Below are positions 1 to 13,364 of a stretch of 64,000 nt of DNA, piece after piece. Numbering within the stretch: the stretch's first letter is position 1; every line of letters begins with the position of its first letter. The stretch is from Trichuris trichiura (Eukaryota; Nematoda; Enoplea; Trichinellida; Trichuridae): NCBI GenBank assembly GCA_037903355.1, contig JBAJFE010000050.1, forward strand, positions 1,054,001-1,118,000, read 5' to 3'. Below the pieces are notes generated by a model, which was not told where the DNA came from, searched no databases, and saw nothing but the letters and a program-made list of their open reading frames with translations. Both the position numbers and the translations under genes were made by a program.

Positions 1-253
1 GCTTTATGTAAACATTTCAAGAAATGCATGTAATCTTCACGATGTCTGGAAGTTGTTATAGGCATCCTTTTCCTGTTGAAATATGTAACCCAGTTGGGGC
101 TTGACGAGCCCGCAAGCTCAGCTGCTTCATTCGCTGATCCGTCTGTTCTTTTTTCAGCCTGCGTTCGCTTTTGCAACGGCTAAGGTGGAGTGGGACTTCC
201 GGTGAAACGCCGTTGAACTAATCGAATGAGCGCTCGGCTGTTGAGCCCGCAGG
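1..253. other. 5' flank of innexin gene
   Basis: No coding exon is visible here. It is the upstream flank or 5' UTR of the innexin gene that starts at 254. I see no convincing TATA box or other element. Confidence 0.4.
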
Positions 254-3200
254 ATGCTGTTGTACTATTTCGCTTCCGCGGCGAGAAGTATTCAGTTCCA
301 TGTGGATGACGACGTAGTCGACAAGTTGAACTACTACTACACGAGCTGTATATTAATCATTTTTGCCATTCTCGTCTCTGCCAAGCAGTACGTCGGTTAT
401 CCGATACAATGCTGGGTGCCGGCCACCTTTACGCAACCGATGGAGCAATATACGGAGCATTTTTGCTGGGTGCAAAATACCTACTGGCTGCCTCTTAACG
501 ACATGGTGCCACCGTCGTTTGCCGAAAGGGAAACGCGGCAAATAGGCTACTATCAATGGGTTCCGTTCGTTTTGACCCTCGAAGCGCTGTTCTTTTACCT
601 GCCTTGCGTCATATGGCGACTTCTTAGCTGGCAGCCCGGTAAGCCTAACCTTTTATTCCTACTTATGATGGATATGCAAAATAGGCTTAGGCCAAAAAAG
701 ACCTAAGCCTATTTTGCATATCTCCTACGTTTTTGGCACTAGATAGGCTTTATCCGAAGGATAAGTGCCCACCAAATAAGGCGAATAACCGCTCAAATCT
801 CTTTTGGGTAGCCTGCGTTTATCACTTTCTTGGGCTTTTTCTTCTTTTCTCCTCTCTGCTGACAAGTCTAATCTAAATGATTTCCACTTGTTTGAACAAC
901 GCGTTTACCTTAAGAGGAGGCGGCGGATATTCAATCCGGCGGTATTGGGTACCGACAAGAATCGATGTCGCTTTGTAGGCTTTTGGCAGTTGTACCCGTT
1001 CGCCCCCAACCAATATATAGGCGTTTTGCCGTTGGTTTCCGTCTCTTGAAATGCGATGCGAAAATCGATGTTACTTTTGAAAATTTAACTCGCCAAGAAA
1101 CAATCGTTACGTCCGCGTATCGTTTATGCCTTGCCGAATTGCCATTTTGAACCGCCGTCTCCGGCGGCAATTAGCGTTGCAACACCTAAGCTGGTCGAAA
1201 CGAAAGCGTGCAAGTAATTGGCGAGGCTTTTTGTTTGGTGTTGTGTAGCCGTTGAGGAATTTGTTAAAAAGGGAAATATCATGGCGTAAAGGTTGGCTAA
1301 TTATGTTTGCAAAAGCCCGTCGTGGTCACGAGCGGGCATGCAAATGCTTTCTCGTGAGTAGGTGATAACATGAAGGCAAAAGGACATGCTAAAACTGAAA
1401 AATAACTTAGTTCCATTAGTCCTGCTAAAATATTTGCATAATTTCAAGTTCGTAATTGATTCGCTCAGTTTTGTTTACCTTTACAGCATATATGCGGTAT
1501 GTCAAGTAAGCGTCATGCGCTGGCAATATGACGTTTTGTTCATTTGAAGCATTGTTGCCGGAGTTCGAAAACCCATCTCGGCATGCCAGAGGCTTCGATT
1601 CAATGATATTTCGGTTCTTACGTAATCAATGAAGTTCGTAATCAAGGGTCAACTGTTCAGCGTTGAACTTGGTGCATTTACGAAGGAGAAAGGAAAAGAG
1701 TGACGCGATACCATTGATGAATAGCTTTTGGAATGTCCAAGGGGATAAGGTGCCTTCAAGTCATTGAGTTTTGAGTTTGCATTGCCCCTACTTTATTGCT
1801 TGAAGGCTGATGCGCGCGGAGGTTCGTCAAGCAATCAAACAGCGCGATCGACCGACGGCTAACAATGGTAGATTTGGAAGGGTGTAATGCAGATCGGACT
1901 TATCAATTCGCCAACGTAGATCTCGCGGGATTCTTCCTCATCGAGCTTTTTATAAGGCGTCAAACGGGCTGATCAATAAAGCCTGAGAGGAAGGCGGAAA
2001 GAAATGAAAATTTTCGAGCTTGCCAAACACGGCGACGGCGGCACTTTTCTTCGCCCATTTTTAAGACGAGCAAATTTCGATTCACCTATAAGTTCACCGC
2101 AAGCATTGAAGGCCGGCGAGCGACCGGCGGTTGCGCGCGCCTGGTTTTGGGATCGAAAAATTAATAATGAACAAAGCCAGACGCGCGCACGGTGGTCCTC
2201 TGGTGTATAGTAATAATAATGAAGCGCTTCCGCCCGGCACGCCATTCCGGAGGAAACTCATTTGCCTGTTCATTTTTCCCCTCTTCGAGTCACTGTACGC
2301 AATGATGATCGAGCGATTGTTACCAAGCGGGAAAGGAAGCAAAAAAAATTTGCATAATTTCAAATGACCAATATTTCGGTTATGCCGGTTGTAAACAACA
2401 AGTCATGGTAATTGTTTGTATGCAAATCGAATGGATGGCCGCGTGCCAAAATAAGCTTGATTGGTGATCAAAATGACCCGGATGATGAACTGTCCAAATT
2501 TATTACCCCCTTATAGCAATGGTCAATTGAACTTGGAATATACTGTGCTCTAATTTAAATTTTAGCGCTGTAAAGTTTATTGTTCGACATTTTGAAGACG
2601 GAACGAAAATTCAAAAGTTCATTAATCTACAAATGAAGCTGAATTTGGCTGGAAAAAGTTTTAAAGCCTTTAGCTTGGATAATCAGGCAAACTGAACGCT
2701 CCTAGCGAAGACTAATGTGGTCGCATGCACTGTAGTACGAGCGAACGTGAATGTACGCTGCAGAGCTGAGATTTCGTACAGTACAGCTGTTGAGGCTTTA
2801 GGAGTTTAGATTTTAAAATATTTTGCATATTTAGTTCGTTTGAAGCCCATTATAGCTTCACACGTTGCCAAACTGTTCTTCTCTAAAAGGATGATGTATC
2901 TATTTTTCGTAGCGTTGGGCTTTAGCTATGCTACTTTACGTCCTGAAAAATTCATCCGCTTTCAAATTGTTAGCTGCGCGTCTCCAAGTAGAATTACTGT
3001 CAACAGCAATGGCGTATGAGCATTTTCTGTACGCCATTGTCGCCTCTATGCCAAAATCTTACAATTTTCTGAAAAAAAACGTGTTCTGATTTTTGAATTT
3101 TTGAAATTCTGTAGGCGAAACATGAAAGATTTTCAGGTTAGTTTCAATTTTCTTTGTTGACAAGTCTGAAAAAATAAAAACAAAACGTTGAAGTAATCCT

Positions 3201-4557
3201 ACGGCTTTCAATGTTTGTTAGACGAACGTTTTTACGGGTATCTAAACTTTCTATTTTTTTTCTAGAAAAAACAATAGCCTCAAGGAAAAAGCGTTTGCTG
3301 AAAATAAAGGAGGAGCATTTCATTGTTCTGTACGGTCAACGGTTGGCCTGTTTATGAAAGAAACTGTACACATCTGTTAGGAATTAAGTTTTTCAAATAA
3401 GATTTTGTAACAGAAGAAATATATAGGCAGTAATAGGATAGTGCTGTCCAACCTGCTCCTTATCCATAAGAAATTTTCCCGCTGTTTGTTTGCTAAGTAT
3501 AAGGAAAATACGTATCGCTTTTGCTACTACTGACTTCATTATTAGCACCTTTACGGCTCTATATGGGAAAGCTGGTATTGCTTTGGGGCAGATACAAGCG
3601 TGAACTGCGTGCCTACAAGTAGTAGTGTGCGTAATCCGACATAGTCATTCTTTTTTTTGTATTTGCTTTGTAAATGCTTGCTTAAAATGATGATGACCTT
3701 TCGCATACAAGCTTGAGGGCAAGATCAGGCGTAGTTATCGATATTGTGGCAGTTTTGACAATCTGATAGTAATTAAAGTGTTTTCAGGTTTGCACGTCCA
3801 ATCGTTGGTACAAATGGCTTGCGATTCACGTTTGCTGGATTCGGAAACGCGTCGAAAAGCGTTGGAAACCATTGCATGTCATATAGAAGAGGCTCTTCGG
3901 GTTAGGCATCAGGTTGCATCGACAAACAAGCTGCGCATACTAAGGTTGTTCGCCTGCTCGCGCAACACCGGTGCTGCGGTCACATGCCTGTATTTAAGCG
4001 TAAAACTGTTATTTTTGATCAACATTGTTGGTCAAATTTTTTTGCTCAATCTCTTTCTGGGCAACTCAGACACGTTGTTTGGCTTTCACATACTTAACGA
4101 TTTGTTGCACAATCGAGAATGGGACGAATCAGGGAACTTCCCTCGCGTTACTATGTGCGACTTTGGCGTAAAAGTGTTGGGCAATGTTCACAAGCATACG
4201 GTCCAGTGCGTGCTTATGATCAACATGTTCAACGAAAAAATATTTCTCTTCCTCTGGTTCTGGTTTCTGGTGCTTGGAGTGAGCACCGTCTGCAATCTTG
4301 TTTATTGGATTTTCATCAGCATTTTTCCCGGTCAGCAGGTCAGCTTTGTCGGCAAATATTTGACCGGCATAGAGGGATACAAAATGGTCGACTCTCAGTC
4401 GCTGCACCGCTTTGTCATTCACTTCCTTCATCACGACGGCGTTTTCGTCCTGCGGATGACCGCCGCTCACGCCGGTGACCTCGTCTGCTGTGAGCTGTCC
4501 AAACTGCTGTGGAATAACTTCTGCGACAATGCAAGAGAAAAGATGTTCGAAATTTAA
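254..4557 (+). CDS. Innexin (gap-junction channel subunit)
   Basis: Two exons, 254-638 and 3788-4557, joined by a GTAAG...TTTTCAG intron of about 3.1 kb, give a 384-residue protein of normal innexin length. The start [12 protein letters not shown] is the family's typical amino end. Family hallmarks are visible: the LNYYYTS segment before TM1, [17 protein letters not shown], the first-loop cysteines ([16 protein letters not shown]), the signature YYQWVPF at TM2, the second-loop [19 protein letters not shown], and [14 protein letters not shown] leading into TM4. Innexins have four membrane spans and form hexameric gap-junction hemichannels. The sequence most resembles the UNC-7/UNC-9 type, but I do not assign an orthologue. 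The intron falls after the conserved LLSWQPG segment. The long first intron could hold regulatory sites. Confidence 0.95.
639..3787 (+). other. Large intron 1 of the innexin gene
   Basis: A 3.1-kb intron with GT and AG ends. Apart from the hairpin at 672-721 I find no exon or recognised element. Short open frames near 2000-2370 occur on both strands at the same place, have no recognisable motif and look fortuitous. Confidence 0.6.
672..721. repeat. Perfect 20-bp inverted repeat (hairpin)
   Basis: The arms 672-691 and 702-721 are perfect reverse complements, beginning ATATGCAAAATAGG, with a 10-nt A-rich loop. The hairpin lies 33 bp inside the innexin intron. It may be a solo terminal piece of a miniature transposon; I see no obvious target duplication. 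Confidence 0.8.
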
Positions 4558-7029
4558 CAACGGCAGCATCTTGGCTGTTGCAGAGAACTCAGCTGTTATC
4601 GTTGCCTTAGCATCCCCGAATTGAGGGTCGGCTCGTTTATTCGATAGAAGAAATTAAAAATGTTTCGCTAACCAAACGATTAACTAAAATTATTGTTTTC
4701 CGCTGAATTCTGAACAATACGACGTCTTTGCTGATTGGGTACTTCAAAATACTGACTATAGCCAACTAGCTCTGCTATAACCCATTTGGGGGAGAGCAAT
4801 TGGTCCTTTCTTTTGTACTAACTTTGAAAGTACAAAACCTTTTGATTATTACAAAAAAGTGACCATCCGCTTGTACGAAACTGTCAGAGTTTAACCTTAT
4901 CGCGGATGTTTTTGATGGCGGGAGAAGGCTCGCGCGAAAAGCTTCAGCCGAAGATGCGATTAAATCGATTTTTTCCAAAAAATACAAGATTTCAGAAAGC
5001 TATTACAAAAAGCCGCCTCTACATAAGTGAAATAGAATATAATCCAGTCTCAACTTGTTCACGTCATAAGCCATAAATTCTTGCGTAAAAAACTACATTA
5101 TTTTGAACTTTGGAAGAATACTAATTGCGTAGACTACTACAGGACAATTAGCTCGTAAAAAGGCATATTGTTATTCATGATTACAGTGCAATCAAGTAAA
5201 TGCATTTGATTCGACTTTTAATAACACGGTTTCAGCGAAATTGTTCTTTTTTACAACTGTCCCTTATCCGCTGTTTTGAACTGGTGTCGTATTTACAAAG
5301 ACGGAACAGTTTTTCGTTTTTTCTTTGAATAATTCGAATACGGGTTTACTGTATGTACCTGCGCGTATGACTCCCTTACTGACAGAGAAGATACACGCAA
5401 TGACAAACGTGCAGAATGATTTCGCTGTTTCGAGCTAAGGAAAATTCAAATTCAGCTAGTCTTTGGTGCCCATTTGTTGGCTGTCAGCTTAAATAATCGA
5501 CGAAATAAATCTCCGGTTAATAAATGAATCAATAGGGCGTTGAGAAAAACGATGGAGCAGAAGTATTTGCATCCAGGAGATTTCAAGTTATTTTTGTAGT
5601 TAGCGAAGTGAGGATAGAGAGAAAATGCTGTAGAATGTTTGAAACTTTAGTTTGCAACTGAAAACGCGCAACTTTTTTCCTCATCTACAACCGCTATTGT
5701 TTTCGAGTCTCTAAATGTTTTTTAGTGGGAACGATTTCCTTTGCTCAGCAAGGCTGGTATGTTTTTACATATTTGATTTAGAAAAATGTGTACCTGAGCA
5801 TAGTTTTTCTTTCGTGACGTATTACGATACTCGTGTTATGCGCTTGAAAGCGTGATAACAATGCGTGACGACGAATATACGCACGCTGAAGTCGGACATA
5901 CATCACGTTGGCAGTGTCGAAGTGAAGTTTTTACTTTTCCGGCCTAACAGTGCGAAAATGGTTCGCATGGAATCGATTGGTAAGCTACAAACTTTTAGAT
6001 TAAAAGAACGTAGTCCTCCTAACTTGAGAATTGTTTTTCAAGACTACTGATGTGGCCTATATGCTTGTTTTGGCGTGATAGGGAAGGTTGGTTTGTTTGA
6101 AAAAGAAACCCTGTCGCTGAAGCTTTATACGTGACACCCAAGGATGCATAGTTTACCCTCGTCGGAGCATTTCCATTTACCCTACTATCCTTCCCCCCTA
6201 AACGATTGCATTGCGGCTGAGGTGCAGAGAGTGTAATGGAATCCTATTTTGGCAAGCCTTAAGAAAATCTCAAGGTCGTTATTTTGGCCGCGGCTGAAGA
6301 GTAGTTCCAGTTTCCGATGGACGTATCAGAGATTTGGGTTGGGTTCGCGGGTGAGCGGTTTGCTGCCCTTGGTCTTATTATAGATGCATTATCAGAAGCA
6401 ACTATTCAACGATATGATTGTTCGAGTAATTGGTGACTTACGATATTTGTTTCGGTTGCTATTTGTACCCACACAACTTGTTCTTGCACCCCTCCACTGC
6501 TAACAGTGTTAGCCTGGACAAAGGTGGAATAGGGTGCGTAAAAAGGATGACCGTTGTTGATGAACAACTTCAAAACAGTATGTGGCCTGTATCTACCCCA
6601 GTTGCTCCGCGAACTTTCAAAGGCAATGGATTTTGCATAGAGACAAGAGTTATTACAAGAACGAACAAGTAATGATATGAACTTCGCGGGTCCCACCGGT
6701 GGACAAAGCAGACAACTTTATTGCTCTTTATGGCTCAAGAAAAGATATTCGTTGCATTATCGATGGAGTGAATCTCGCAGTCACTGATAGCTTTCACAGT
6801 GAGCAACAATAGCACACTTATTTTTCAACTTCCGTCAAATTCATCCCATCAATTCTAAGGTGCATCTAAGTAGAAGTCTTCTGCGTTGGCATAGACTTCT
6901 CCAGTTTACCTTCGTTTCGTGGAAATGAAACCAGCTCATCTCGTTGCAAAAAGATCCAATTTCCAATAATGTAGCTCGTTATCGTTTCTGCGTGTACGCT
7001 GATGTTGATTTGACTAAATAAACGATATA

Positions 7030-7151
7030 GAAAATATCTTTATTACGGATTCTTTCCCGTTGTGAAGTAAAACAAAAAGATTTTTTCCTTCCGAAGCTTT
7101 CGGGTCTGCCGCGACCCGTCTTCAGCGGACCAATGAAGTTTGTGGTGGTCC
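7030..7151. mobile_element. 122-bp ribozyme-bearing insertion (Penelope-terminus-derived)
   Basis: The segment is bracketed by a perfect 13-bp direct repeat, AATAAACGATATA, at 7017-7029 and 7152-7164, which I read as a target-site duplication. Inside are a TTTATTACGGATTCTTTCCCG stretch like the termini of the full element at 47.6-50.7 kb and a hammerhead-like core on the minus strand (7090-7129). There is no coding capacity. I infer a solo terminal repeat or non-autonomous derivative mobilised by a Penelope-like element. Confidence 0.7.
7090..7129 (-). ncRNA. Hammerhead-like ribozyme core, solo copy
   Basis: Reading the minus strand: stem I half TCCG, core CTGAAGA, one extra C, stem II GGGTC-loop-GACCC, GAAA, then AGCTT and the other stem I half CGGA. 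The AGCT that would form helix III is self-complementary, as expected for minimal hammerheads thought to act as dimers. Predicted cleavage would follow the GCTT. All core residues (CUGANGA, GAAA, UH) are present. The extra C after CUGANGA is a deviation from the textbook core. Activity is not shown by sequence alone. Confidence 0.55.
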
Positions 7152-9653
7152 AATAAACGATATACTGATAAAAAGGTTACCGCCGCGTACTTCCCTCGAA
7201 AAGTGCACCACGTAAAGGAAATGGGTCGTCAACTATGTACTAATTATTTAGCCAAGGGTATTTCCCGCTTTCTTGAAACTTTTTGCCCGGAAAACGTCAC
7301 TAAGAATGAAGTGGAATACTATAGCTGTAAATTCGCGAATTCGATGTGTCTACTAAATTACGCTGTTCATGAATTATCGTAAAACTTTGCTGTCGCCTTG
7401 CTTCACATCTTGGAACAGCCCACGAATATGTGGCCTTTTTTTGAACATTAAATGTAGCATCAAAGGCATTCCGCATCGACTGTTCCAATTCCGGCGCTCG
7501 GTTCTCGAAACCGCCCCATAATTTAAAGTAGCAGTGCGCTTCGAATTGTCAGCAGCGATGAAGCAAAACCTTATTTTTTTAATTTCAAAAAGCTTTTTTT
7601 AGGGCCACCGAATTTCATAGCGCAACTGTGCAGTAGCAACGCTATGTTGACCTATCGAACTAGCGCCATACAGCAGGGGAACCGTCAACGTATGACAGTG
7701 ACGACCAGCATAGTTCTTGTTTCACCAATTTTCTGAACTAGTATTGATTTAGATAAAGTGAATTTATAAGTTCTACGCGCCAAGGACGTCAAAGACACGG
7801 AATACGCCTTGTATATACTGAATAATTGCAGAAAAGGTACAGTAGAATTGATTGATAGGTTATTCGCGATAAGAGTCGTAAAATGTAGAATCTGGTTATA
7901 ATGGCAACAAGTTTAAGTTTATTAGACCATTAGAAAACAGGAATCGTTACGATCTAAAGCCTTATAAATAAGTCGGTTGAGCTCAAGCGAACATTTTGAG
8001 TATTCTAATTGCGCTATGATTCCTTAACTTTCTGTAGCGCCCTTCTGAGCGACCTTTTGCGTCTTGGAACTGCAAGTGAACTGTTTGATTAGAACTATTT
8101 TTCAAAAAATGTAATTGGGCGGTTGAAATATGCCTTAAATGTATAGTTATCAGGCGAACTTGAAACCATTGCCACGCTTAGGTTTTGGGGTTTCGAGACG
8201 AAAGTCCCTCAAGAGCGTTGATACTCTACAAACGACGTATTTTGTTGCGGGTTGCATTGAGTTGGATTGCCTCTATTTTTTGAAAAACTTGCGAAGGGCT
8301 AACCAGGAAAAGTTTGCGATCGCATAAGCTGAGCGCGTCAGCAGGACGAATTTGACATAAGGTATCCATCACTGCGCTTGTTTTTGTTTATTTTTTAGCA
8401 TCGATTCCAGTTGTCTCTTAGAATGTACCGCTTTTTTACGGGTAAATAAATTTTCATTCCTCGTCATGAAAGCAACTTGCTTCCTTTGCGCTTCCATCAA
8501 AGTTATGTATAAGAAAAACAAGTATCCTGAAGGCTAGGCATCAGCTAAAACAAATAAAATACAAAAAGAGCGCTGTTTAGCCTTTAACTAAAACAGGTTT
8601 CAGGGTTAAAGTCGTCCGCGTAAATTTGAAATTTAAGGTGGCCGAACGACTGCTCCAAGGGTAAAATGGAAAACGACGACACTAAAGGTAGTCAACGTCT
8701 TCCTTTCCGCACAAGAATTCTTCGTCATCTTTCGATTATCGACTGTTACAATCGTACTAATTTTGTGAGGCCTAAATCGCTTTAAGCAAAGCCAGTTGCG
8801 GAGGTGTGCAGTAAATGTAATCGGCTATGTTTTGTACGCTTAAAAAGAAGCATTCTCATTTTGTATTTTTTTCATTTTAATCGCAACTTAGTATCTCAAG
8901 TAGGCGCTGCGAAACTAGTTGTTTTGTGGTAACGATGGGTTATGAGTAGGTAGTTTGCGTTCAGAAAAAAGACGAGTCAACTGAAGAAGCGTCGGATAAA
9001 ACCGAATTCTGCAGGCACGTCGAAATGCGTCCAAAACCGCCTTAATTTTGTAAAAACATTTGGTTTAAAACAGATTAACAGCATTACTCTCCCTATTTTT
9101 TGTCAAACCTTTTGATCAAACTGGGATACTGTAGAAATAAAAAACCGTTTCTACCAAAAAAGTTTGAAATATCGAACGGCTCACGCCTAACTTAAAACAT
9201 TGTTAAAATCAAACAAAAAATATTTTTTCAAAAAAATTATTTCAGCGTCGTAGAAAAGAGGCAGTTTAGAGGGTATCGAAATAAAGACTAAATGCATTTC
9301 AAAGAAACCTAGTAGTGGCGCAGCCGGTCGACTACGTTAGCTATTGCAATGGGCAAAGCTCTATTTTTTTGGTAAACTGCGCGTTTTGAACTTTACTTTT
9401 CGATTTCCCGCTTTGCAAAAATAGCCCAGCAATATTCATTCTACGTTTATTACTGAACTTTGCGTAAGGAACGTAAGGCAATCAATTTACAACTCAATTC
9501 AAATTCGTATTTACTAGCCGCATTTATCCAGTCGCCTTTCGGCTAATTCTTTAAATTTTTTATCGTCATATTGAAAAGATTGGTCAATCCATAAATGGTC
9601 AGCCTTGTTAGCCACCAGCAAACAAAAGCAGCGACCTATGCGCTGATCGATAA

Positions 9654-10100
<447 letters not shown>

Positions 10101-12824
10101 GCGGTTTGCTACCAATGCGTTGAACGTTTTGGTAACTGGTAGACATTCTAGACATAGTATCCGTGGTTTTTAAGTCGATATTACGATTATTCACAGTAAA
10201 GGCTATATAACATGTCTGTTTTGCAATGGCTGCTGCTTCCGGAACAGAAACAGTCGGAAATGCGCTAAGACAACCATGGCTACCGACGCGTTGTTGTGTT
10301 ATTGCCTTGATAACAATTGCTCGAACTTGATTATCATTAAGTAACGAAGTTTGATCAGGCAGGTTAAGAAACGTTGCGGTTTGTTTTACTCCATGCATGT
10401 TTGGTATATAATAAAGAGTCGTATAAGGAAGTCTTGGACTTCGTGATCTTCTGTCCAACAAAAAGCACGACTCGCTGCGAACGTTACCTCTACCCTCTAC
10501 AGTATGCCACCCCATTGTCCGCGCTAATCCGGGCTGGAGATAAAATTCTCAACAATCCTGGATGTTTGTGCGGCAGGAATAACAAAACCCAAAGTCTTAA
10601 TGCACGCATGCACTGGAGGGCTAGTTATTTTTTTTTTCAGCAGTGTTATTCTAGTATTTTAAAGAATTGTTTACTTCTTCAGGTTCAGACGAAAAGCAGA
10701 ACAATAATGACCACCTGAGAAAGAAACAGATTCCATTCGAAGATAATAAATTTTTAAAATTGCCTATCTTAATGTTCTGTGATGTCAAACCTCGTTTAAA
10801 CTCATAAGTGACAACGGCAAAGCGCTGCAGAAGGTATCCCGCCGCCAGGGTCGTTTGAGCAAGCTTTAAGATCTCGTGAGTTTCGGTAACTCCGTTAGAT
10901 TTGCGGTAAAGAATTTTACCCGCTTTGCGCATCGTAGCCGAGCAGAAGGTTTGAGTACTTTATTCAGGATCGGTTCCCTGCCCGATAGCTAACCAATTCG
11001 AACTCCTGACGATTTCACGTCTAATCGGATAAGGAGAGCGTCCTTTTCTGCCTGGAGCATTTAGGCCAATGGCAATTGTTCTCAACCGACAAGTAGCAGG
11101 AAATTTTGAACAGAAATAAAGATTTTGCGCTTATGTATACGGAAACGATATTTGTCTTTTGTTGCGACGAGCTCTGCTAGGTGCTCCATGTTAGATATTG
11201 TAAATTCAATTTTTTCCCGGCAGTTTTGGCGCGTTGGTTATCGTGTACTATGGGGGAGGCGGGAGGAGCGGAGGTAAAACTAACAGAGCATACAACAATA
11301 ACACTTGAAAGTAATTGAGCCGTTATTGCAGCTGGTTAGTCTCACGTTGAAGCAACCAGGTTTTATTTCGTTCTTTTCGTAGGCAACGACAAGACATTTG
11401 ACATGTAGCCGTTCTCTGCCTGTTGGCATGCGCTTCTTCGTTAGCAAAACATTTGAAATTTAAATTTCGCTCTTTTTTCAGCTCGCAAGTTATTTTGCAG
11501 CGTGAAAACTTCGGGACTTTCAATTTACTTAAGAATCTAAAAAAAAGAATAGCGTTTCAACGCTGAAAGTGCGAGTGCTTTGAACTTTCGTTCGTATGTT
11601 TGATTCTGCTTTCGTTATCGAAAGCACATCGCAAACACTTCTTTTATTTCGCGGCAATTAAGCTAATATAATTGCTACACATTTTATCGCCTACCGCTAC
11701 AGTTCTCGGAACCTATCAATACAAATTGGTTACTGTAGCTTATCTGAAAGCGTGAACTCTGCGAAAGATGGAGATTTTCAACATTCTAAATTAATTGTTT
11801 AAGAGCACAGTAGTAAAACTTCACGCCAAAAAGCGATTTGTTATTAATTGGCAACTTTTAACGCGCTAAAAGCTTCGCGCAACTTCTCACTCTCTCTCTC
11901 TTTCGTTATCGTTGACTCAGTGAGTAAAAAATCCAACTTTCCAACTTCTTCATCTTACTTTCACTGCGTTCGTAATTTCTCTAGTTTTGACGTTTGTCTA
12001 CTGTAGCATTCAACGGGTTTCCTTAACGATCTTAGTTCAACTTATCTGATCCCCACTTTTTTCATTGGTGGTGTTCCTGCTCCACCAAATAGGCCGCGGT
12101 ACTCTGGCAAAAGCTAACGTGGGCGTCGTTGTGACGGGTAGATAACTAACAAGATTCCCTTTACTATCATCTGTGCGAGTTTGTGATAAGAAAATTTTAG
12201 TTTTGCCACCCATTTGCCAACATTAATTCTACCGTTGCTCTTTGCCGTCTGTAAATGCAGTTTTTATCGTATAGGCACCGGATATCGCTCTGGCATAGCC
12301 TTAAATAAGGGCAGAAGAGGATAGCCGACTTATGTACAGTAGGACGGAACCTGCATTCTTCAGTCGGTTGTAGGCCGCGGGCAAATAATTAACAAGACCC
12401 GGTGATTTAAATTCAAACATAAAAAAGCTTTTTTTACTGTCTGCTTTTGTTGAAAATATGATAGCATTGTAAAAGTAGTTACGTTGCAGCAACTACCGTC
12501 AAATCTGTGATGCTCAGGGTAGTGTGCATTCATATGCTAAGTGTTCGCTCAAAATGTTAGACTAACGTGTTTAATGTAGCAAATTGAGTCCACCAAGAAA
12601 AATTGCAATTTTTTAGCGTATATTAAAATTCTGAGGCATGGAAATTTCTTTACAGAGTCAAGCTTTGCTGTGATGCATGAAACAGATCAGTACATTAAGC
12701 AAAGCTTGAATGCTCCGTATAGGGCCAATCGAATTTAACGTTTCCACTTTTTGAACACGTTAGCTTATGCAAAGTTGGGTAATTCAAGAAACTAATTAAC
12801 ATAACTGCAACAGCTTTAGCCTTC
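10101..12824. other. Intergenic region
   Basis: Between histone H4 and the orphan gene at 12.8 kb. It contains an AATAAA at about 10.41 kb that could serve H4 polyadenylation. Remaining open frames are short and unrecognised. Confidence 0.45.
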
Positions 12825-13364
12825 CTATTTTTCATCACTGGAATGAGACGGGATGACCGAAGAGTCAACAGGGGGATTTCTGATCTGATATTGGTAGCGC
12901 ATCGCTGGATTCCATGTGTAAGGAGGTCGTCTTCGAGGTAGCGTGTTGTTAGGCGTCGGCGATCTTGGTATGCTTGGAATTCTAATGTGCATTTCCGCCA
13001 GCCTTAAACGCATCTCCTCATCTTCGCTTAGTCCTTTGGGAACCATAAGCACTGAAGGTTTGTCGCTGGCTTTTTCCGGTGATATTGGAAGCTCCTGCGT
13101 AACAGCTATGCCTAACTGTTGAACTTCCTGGTTGGTCGGCAAATCCAAACATTGACGAACCGATTTTTCAATCCATTTCCGGTTAAGCTTCTTTCGGGCT
13201 TTGAACAACGACTGCGCTGACTTCGTCGCTTTGCAGCATTCCGCTGCCAGTTCGCGAATCGTAATACCAAGCGGCTCGGCGTCTGCAGATTTTCTCAATT
13301 TTTCTTCATCTTTTTCACTAACTAGCTTAATGATAGTATTTGCGTTGTCTTCTTCGTCCGACAT
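12825..13364 (-). CDS. Orphan acidic/proline-rich protein
   Basis: A single open frame of 179 residues runs from ATG at 13364 to TAG at 12825. I do not recognise a family. The amino end is strongly acidic (MSDEEDNANTI). A central region is charged and probably helical (KSAQSLFKARKKLNRKWIEK). The carboxyl third is rich in Pro, Arg and Ser (IPSIPRSPTPNNTLPRRRPP), suggesting disorder and possible SP/TP phosphorylation. There is no signal peptide or membrane span. The reading frame is free of stops and biased in composition, which supports a real gene, but extra exons upstream cannot be excluded. A nuclear or RNA-related role would be speculation. Confidence 0.6.
   Translation of the reverse strand: MSDEEDNANTIIKLVSEKDEEKLRKSADAEPLGITIRELAAECCKATKSAQSLFKARKKLNRKWIEKSVRQCLDLPTNQEVQQLGIAVTQELPISPEKASDKPSVLMVPKGLSEDEEMRLRLAEMHIRIPSIPRSPTPNNTLPRRRPPYTWNPAMRYQYQIRNPPVDSSVIPSHSSDEK

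Noticed and set aside
2004..2367. Overlapping open frames on both strands within innexin intron 1
   Set aside because: Both strands are open at the same place, no recognisable motif, and the innexin is complete without them.
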